Shown here piece by piece: positions 61,145 to 64,000 of a stretch of DNA of 64,000 nucleotides. Numbering within the stretch: the first letter of the stretch is position 1; each line of letters opens with the position of its first letter. Under the pieces are notes generated by a model, which ran no database searches, was not told the DNA's origin, and saw nothing but the letters and a program-made list of their open reading frames with translations. The translations under genes were made by a program, and so were the position numbers. The DNA is taken from assembly GCA_043825615.1 (NCBI GenBank), contig JBDRRS010000008.1:20459-84458 (forward strand), written 5' to 3'. Source of the stretch: JBDRMV01 sp043825615. Its GTDB lineage: Bacteria; CG03.

Positions 61145-61279
61145 AAATTAAAAATCTCCGCCAGCCGGAAAAAATCCAGAGCCGGATGACTTTCAGGGAA
61201 AAACTCGAGGTTTCTTGTTTTACCGTCGCCGGCCTCTATTTTTAGTATTCAATATTTGATATTTAAGAGAGGGGGTATT
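61145..61279 (+). other. Intergenic stretch, no gene seen
   Basis: There are 135 bases with no convincing reading frame. AAAAATTAAAAATC and TATTCAATATTTGATATTTAAG are AT-rich and could hold a promoter for the small gene at 61280. Nothing else is seen. Confidence 0.3.
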
Positions 61280-61504
61280 ATGAAGTGTTCCGTTGACAGA
61301 ATTGAAGAAGGAATAGCGGTTCTCATTGTAAAAGGCGGCGGAAGAATGGAAATTCCGCTGAAGAGTTTTCCTTTTAAAATTAAAGAAGGAACTTTTCTCA
61401 GCGTTGAATTCAGCGTTGACGGGACGGAGAAAGCAAAAGTAAAAAAAAGCATAGCGGCAATCAGAGAGCGGCTTTTAAACAAAAATAAGAGGAAGAGAAA
61501 ATAA
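61280..61504 (+). CDS. DUF3006 small protein
   Basis: From ATG 61280 behind AGAGAGGGGG the protein has 74 residues. The N-terminus CSVDRIEEGIAVLIV and the central strand pattern fit DUF3006, a small beta-barrel family of unknown function. The C-terminal 25 residues are strongly basic (KNKRKRK), which suggests nucleic-acid contact. It is followed immediately by the PLD gene. Confidence 0.75.
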   Translation: MKCSVDRIEEGIAVLIVKGGGRMEIPLKSFPFKIKEGTFLSVEFSVDGTEKAKVKKSIAAIRERLLNKNKRKRK

Positions 61505-61505
61505 T

Positions 61506-62537
61506 TTGAAAGAAGGGCGTCAAAGAGGCATTATCTTCTGCATCGTTGCAGCGTGTGTTTTTCTTGCGCCTGTCCGCAGGGCTTTTTCCTTCGGGGGAAA
61601 AACAGGGCCATCCTGCAATCCCTGCTCCAACAGAAAATATCTTCCGGCTCTTAAGAAAATGTTAGAGGATGCGAAAGAGAGCATTTACATCAGCCATCTT
61701 TATTTCCATGTGGACGAAGTCACGAGCCCCCTGCTGTATCTCTTAAACGAAGCTGTTGACAGGGGTGTTGACGTGAAGTGTATTTTTGAAGACAGCGTCC
61801 AATATAACAAAGAGTCCGTGGGGAAACTGCGCCGTATCGGCGCCGAGGCGAAACTGGACAGCAGCGAAATTTTCTCCCACTCAAAATTTGTCGTAACCGA
61901 CGCCGAAAAAGTTCTTGTCGGTTCCACGAATTTAAGTTTTATGTCAATAAGCCGGAACAACGAAACGAATGTCCTGATAAAAGACAGGGCGGTAGCGGAA
62001 TGGTTTGAAAATTATTTTCTCGCTGTGTGGAATGAAACGCCCCTGCCGGAACCCGTGACGTCGGACGGCATTACGACCATTGAAACGGGTTTTTTCGGTG
62101 AGGAACTGTGCGCGCTGTTTGATAACGCCCGCGAAAGAATATGCCTGATAATATACGGGATAAAATTATATCCGGATGACCCCGACAACATCGTGACGAA
62201 GGTTTTTGATTCTCTGATAAGGGCGAAAAAAAGAGGCGTTCAAATACAGGTCGTTTTTGAAACGAGCGATTACAATGAATTTCTTAATAAATTGACGGAT
62301 ACGGCCAAGGAATATTTTGAGGAGAATCTCATAGACGTTTCCTACGAAACGCCGGGAATTATCACTCACGCGAAATTAACGGTTGTTGACGACAGCGTCG
62401 TGGTCGGTTCCTCCAACTGGGGTTACGGCGGTTTTAAACTCTACAGGGAAGCCAACGTGCTGATAAGAGATAAGAAAATTGCCGACAGTTTTATAAAATA
62501 TTTTTATATGGTGAAAGGGCAGGGCAGGGGCGGGTGA
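61506..62537 (+). CDS. Exported phospholipase D-family protein with two HKD motifs
   Basis: From TTG 61506 the 343-residue protein has a hydrophobic N-terminal segment (IIFCIVAACVFLAPVRRA) consistent with a signal peptide. Two PLD motifs follow: HSKFVVTDAEKVLVGSTN and HAKLTVVDDSVVVGSSN. Each has the H-x-K-x4-D pattern and GSxN, so both halves of the active site are present. Could be a phospholipase or a Nuc-type nuclease. A small CNPC motif follows the signal. It ends in a terminator. Confidence 0.82.
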   Translation: MKEGRQRGIIFCIVAACVFLAPVRRAFSFGGKTGPSCNPCSNRKYLPALKKMLEDAKESIYISHLYFHVDEVTSPLLYLLNEAVDRGVDVKCIFEDSVQYNKESVGKLRRIGAEAKLDSSEIFSHSKFVVTDAEKVLVGSTNLSFMSISRNNETNVLIKDRAVAEWFENYFLAVWNETPLPEPVTSDGITTIETGFFGEELCALFDNARERICLIIYGIKLYPDDPDNIVTKVFDSLIRAKKRGVQIQVVFETSDYNEFLNKLTDTAKEYFEENLIDVSYETPGIITHAKLTVVDDSVVVGSSNWGYGGFKLYREANVLIRDKKIADSFIKYFYMVKGQGRGG

Positions 62538-62570
62538 GGGACAGACGCCTGCAATTTTTTTATTTTTTTT
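62524..62570 (+). terminator. Rho-independent terminator after the PLD gene
   Basis: GCAGG(GG)CG pairs with CGCCTGC around a 13-base loop that includes the stop codon, followed by AATTTTTTTATTTTTTTT. It separates the PLD gene from the tRNA promoter. Confidence 0.75.
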
Positions 62571-62571
62571 G

Positions 62572-62577
62572 TATAAT
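62572..62577 (+). promoter_or_regulatory. -10 element for the Arg-Lys-Ala tRNA cluster
   Basis: A perfect TATAAT, 11 bases upstream of tRNA-Arg, directly after the terminator T-run. A weak CTGCAA is at the -35 distance. Confidence 0.55.
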
Positions 62578-62588
62578 ATCGGCAGACG

Positions 62589-62661
62589 GCGCCTGTAGCT
62601 CAATTGGATAGAGTGGTGGGCTTCGAACCCACAGGCTGGGTGTTCGAGTCACCCCGGGCGC
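62589..62661 (+). tRNA. tRNA-Arg (anticodon TCG)
   Basis: Acceptor GCGCCTG/CGGGCGC with one G-T pair, anticodon stem GTGGG/CCCAC around CTTCGAA, T arm GGGTG-TTCGAGT-CACCC. Reads CGA and related codons. Discriminator A at 62662. Confidence 0.94.
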
Positions 62662-62676
62662 AGAAAAAATCGGGAT

Positions 62677-62782
62677 AAAAAGGTAAAAATATGCGCCCAT
62701 AGCTCAATCGGTAGAGCAGGGGCCTCTTAAGTCCAAGGTTGGAGGTTCGATTCCTCCTGGGCGCAAAAATTTTTACCTTTTT
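62677..62782. repeat. Inverted repeat flanking tRNA-Lys
   Basis: The 14 bases at 62677-62690 are the exact reverse complement of 62769-62782, and two more pairs extend outward (62675-62676 with 62783-62784). The arms lie just outside the tRNA and could pair in the precursor as an extension of the acceptor stem. Confidence 0.85.
62693..62764 (+). tRNA. tRNA-Lys (anticodon CTT)
   Basis: Acceptor GCGCCCA/TGGGCGC, anticodon loop CTCTTAA and T arm GGAGG-TTCGATT-CCTCC. The anticodon stem (GGGGC/GTCCA) has a G-T pair and a terminal mismatch. Discriminator A at 62765. Confidence 0.9.
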
Positions 62783-62808
62783 ATTTTTTGGTTTTTTATA
62801 TTTCTTCC

Positions 62809-62880
62809 GGGGCAGTAGTTCAGTTGGGAGAACGCCACGTTCGCAACGTGGAGGTCGCGGGTTCGACTCCCGCCTGCTCC
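62809..62880 (+). tRNA. tRNA-Ala (anticodon CGC)
   Basis: Acceptor GGGGCAG/CTGCTCC with one G-T pair, anticodon stem CCACG/CGTGG around TTCGCAA, and T arm GCGGG-TTCGACT-CCCGC. Reads GCG. Discriminator A at 62881. Confidence 0.93.
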
Positions 62881-62896
62881 AAAATCTCAAACCCTA

Positions 62897-62935
62897 AAGA
62901 ACGGGTAAAGAACGGGGACGTAAAGAACGGGGACG
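62897..62935 (+). repeat. Tandem GGGGACG repeats
   Basis: The unit TAAAGAACGGGGACG occurs twice in a row (about 62906-62935), preceded by a partial copy AAAGAACGGG. This is the same GGGGAC core as at 21989, 45843 and 50313. Confidence 0.65.
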
Positions 62936-63038
62936 GTGCTTTACAATAAGACAAAATTAGCAAAAGGGGAAGGTATTTTTTATAGGAGAAAAGAACAGTT
63001 TTGTCCAACAGGTGACGGGTGGAGATAAGGTGTAGAAT

Positions 63039-63413
63039 CTAATTTCGGGGGAAGTCCGGAAGGACTTTCTTTACACTTTTTATAAGTTCACTCAAATCAA
63101 AAGGTTTCTGTAAAAAATAATCCGCTGCCGACGCGTCAATCCGGTTTTTTGTCAGATTACATCCCGACATAAGGATGGTTTTTATTTTTGGGAGTTTCTT
63201 TTTTATTTTGCCGAGCAGTGATATGCCGTCCGTCTCTTTGAGCACCAGATCAGATATAACCAGGTGAAATACCTTCCCTGGTTTTAGTATAGATAATGCC
63301 TGTTTTTCACCGCCGGCAGTAATGACTTCAAAACCGTACGTTTTAAGTATTCTTTCTATTGTAAATAATATACTCTCTTCGTCGTCAATAACTAAAATGT
63401 TAATATTCTTCAT
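63039..63413 (-). CDS. Single-domain response regulator (minus strand)
   Basis: The 124 residues form a receiver: NILVIDDEES, Asp in LVISDLVLKETDG, Ser in LMSGCN and KPF. The only gene clearly on the minus strand. Its ATG (63413) faces the XRE gene with an operator between them, and the operator overlaps its ribosome site, so the XRE protein may repress it. Confidence 0.9.
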   Translation of the reverse strand: MKNINILVIDDEESILFTIERILKTYGFEVITAGGEKQALSILKPGKVFHLVISDLVLKETDGISLLGKIKKKLPKIKTILMSGCNLTKNRIDASAADYFLQKPFDLSELIKSVKKVLPDFPRN

Positions 63414-63421
63414 TTAATTCC

Positions 63422-63455
63422 ATATTCCATTTTGGCATATCCCATTATGGAATAT
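63422..63455. promoter_or_regulatory. 34-base palindromic operator between divergent genes
   Basis: ATATTCCAT (63422-63430) and ATGGAATAT (63447-63455) are exact reverse complements, and inner TGG.ATAT.CCA also matches, giving 14 of 17 symmetric pairs. It lies between the response-regulator start and the XRE-gene start and covers the -10 to ribosome-site region. Confidence 0.7.
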
Positions 63456-63479
63456 ATCATAGTAGCAAAAAGGAGACGG

Positions 63480-63707
63480 ATGAGAAAGACCATTTATTCC
63501 AAAGAGCATAAGTTCATGGTGCAGCAGTTGAAAAAGGCAAGAAAAGAAGCGGGATTGCATCAAAAGAAAGTCGCTAAATTGCTGGGAAGGACGCAGTCCT
63601 ATGTTTCAAAAATTGAATCCGGCCAGCGCAGGATTAACTTTTTTCAGTTGCAGGAACATGCGGCCATTTATAAGAAAAAAATAAATTATTTCATCAAAGA
63701 CAGTTAA
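63480..63707 (+). CDS. XRE-family HTH regulator
   Basis: Start at ATG 63480 with AAGGAG eight bases upstream (an earlier in-frame start at 63432 lies in the operator). 75 residues: LKKARKEAGLHQKKVAKLLGRTQSYVSKIESGQRRI is a clear Cro/CI-type HTH. Only the DNA-binding domain is present. Likely self-regulating through the palindrome upstream, which is inference. Confidence 0.9.
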   Translation: MRKTIYSKEHKFMVQQLKKARKEAGLHQKKVAKLLGRTQSYVSKIESGQRRINFFQLQEHAAIYKKKINYFIKDS

Positions 63708-63877
63708 AATTTCAGGGCTGAACGCGCTAAAAGAAAGCTAAAAGGATCGTAAAAAATCTTATTGAGATTGCTTCGTCATAAAATTCCTCGCAATGACACG
63801 CGGATCGGATAAATTCGACCGCTACAAAAAGGCAGACCAGCGGAGAGGAAGTTCCGGTACCATGTCAAATCATATAA
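63708..63877. other. Non-coding stretch with a common REP-like sequence
   Basis: GAGATTGCTTCGTC ... CCTCGCAATGACA (63764-63798) matches, from memory, a widespread bacterial interspersed palindrome family (GAGATTGCTTCG-CGCAATGAC). The rest shows no open frame or RNA that I can recognise. Confidence 0.5.
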
Positions 63878-64000
63878 TTACCTAACCCAACCGTAAGTCA
63901 TTGAATCACGAAAAACCTTACCCAAGGTTTTAACATTAACAACCTGTTTTTTACGAGGATTTGATTTGGATTCACCCATTTTCTTTTCGTATAAATCAAA
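63878..64000 (-). CDS. Partial gene, C-terminal 40 residues (minus strand, runs off the edge)
   Basis: Reading leftward from the window end, an uninterrupted frame gives FDLYEKKMGESKSN and then RKKQVVNVKTLGKVFRD, stopping at 63878. Either the tail of a larger gene or a chance frame, with an internal ATG that would make a 33-residue peptide. No family recognised. Confidence 0.35.
   Translation of the reverse strand, partial: FDLYEKKMGESKSNPRKKQVVNVKTLGKVFRDSMTYGWVR

Overview
The window looks like part of a chromosome from an uncultured, Gram-negative-type, anaerobic bacterium of a candidate phylum. Signal peptides, a probable outer-membrane barrel protein, a LytM peptidase and a FlgD-like C-terminal sorting domain point to a diderm. 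The V-type ATPase, the REC-GAF-histidine kinase families and GGGGAC-type intergenic palindromes are what I would expect from lineages such as Elusimicrobiota, Omnitrophota or Firestonebacteria. That placement is a guess. Almost all genes lie on the plus strand in tightly overlapping operons.

Layout. 1-6.9 kb: end of tyrS, a small membrane protein, greA, a LytM peptidase, an ABC exporter, a DUF368 lipid-carrier translocase, an amidohydrolase and an AEC permease, then tRNA-Pro and a Nudix hydrolase. 7.6-14.9 kb: a signalling block behind a consensus sigma70 promoter, with an HTH-REC protein, a CBS-PAS hybrid kinase and two paralogous REC-GAF kinases separated by a transposase remnant. 15-22 kb: a secreted Kelch protein, a response regulator, and an envelope barrel/TPR pair. 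22.1-31.7 kb: a complete bacterial microcompartment (BMC) locus with three BMC-H, one BMC-T, three BMC-P, PduL, aldehyde dehydrogenase, PduS, two RpiB, DeoC and a triosephosphate isomerase fused to a BMC-associated domain. 31.7-44 kb: a V-type ATPase operon, probably Na+-coupled. Its catalytic A subunit carries an archaeal-type intein in the P-loop, and the A and B genes are separated by two AT-rich foreign genes. 44-50.3 kb: GAF-HD-GYP, RsmI-like, histidine kinase, LysM-FecR and response regulator genes, then tRNA-Met and tRNA-Val. 50.5-61.5 kb: zinc-ribbon and RNase HI genes, then a nucleoside/RNA-metabolism operon holding two copies of a TIM-barrel plus P-loop-kinase module, a DHH phosphoesterase, MTA-type phosphorylase, PfkB kinase, adenosine-deaminase-like protein and a Clp1/Grc3-type polynucleotide kinase. 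61.5-64 kb: a PLD-family protein, three tRNAs (Arg, Lys, Ala), and a divergent response regulator/XRE regulator pair around a palindromic operator.

How they may work together. DeoC would split deoxyribose-5-phosphate into acetaldehyde and glyceraldehyde-3-phosphate inside the shell. The aldehyde dehydrogenase and PduL would turn acetaldehyde into acetyl-CoA and acetyl-phosphate. PduS, with PduT (Cys38 present), is the only visible route for electrons out, because no alcohol dehydrogenase is encoded here. The shell-targeted TIM would handle the triose. This matches the known sugar-phosphate-utilising (SPU) BMC class. The downstream nucleoside-salvage operon could supply pentose phosphates, but that link is inference.
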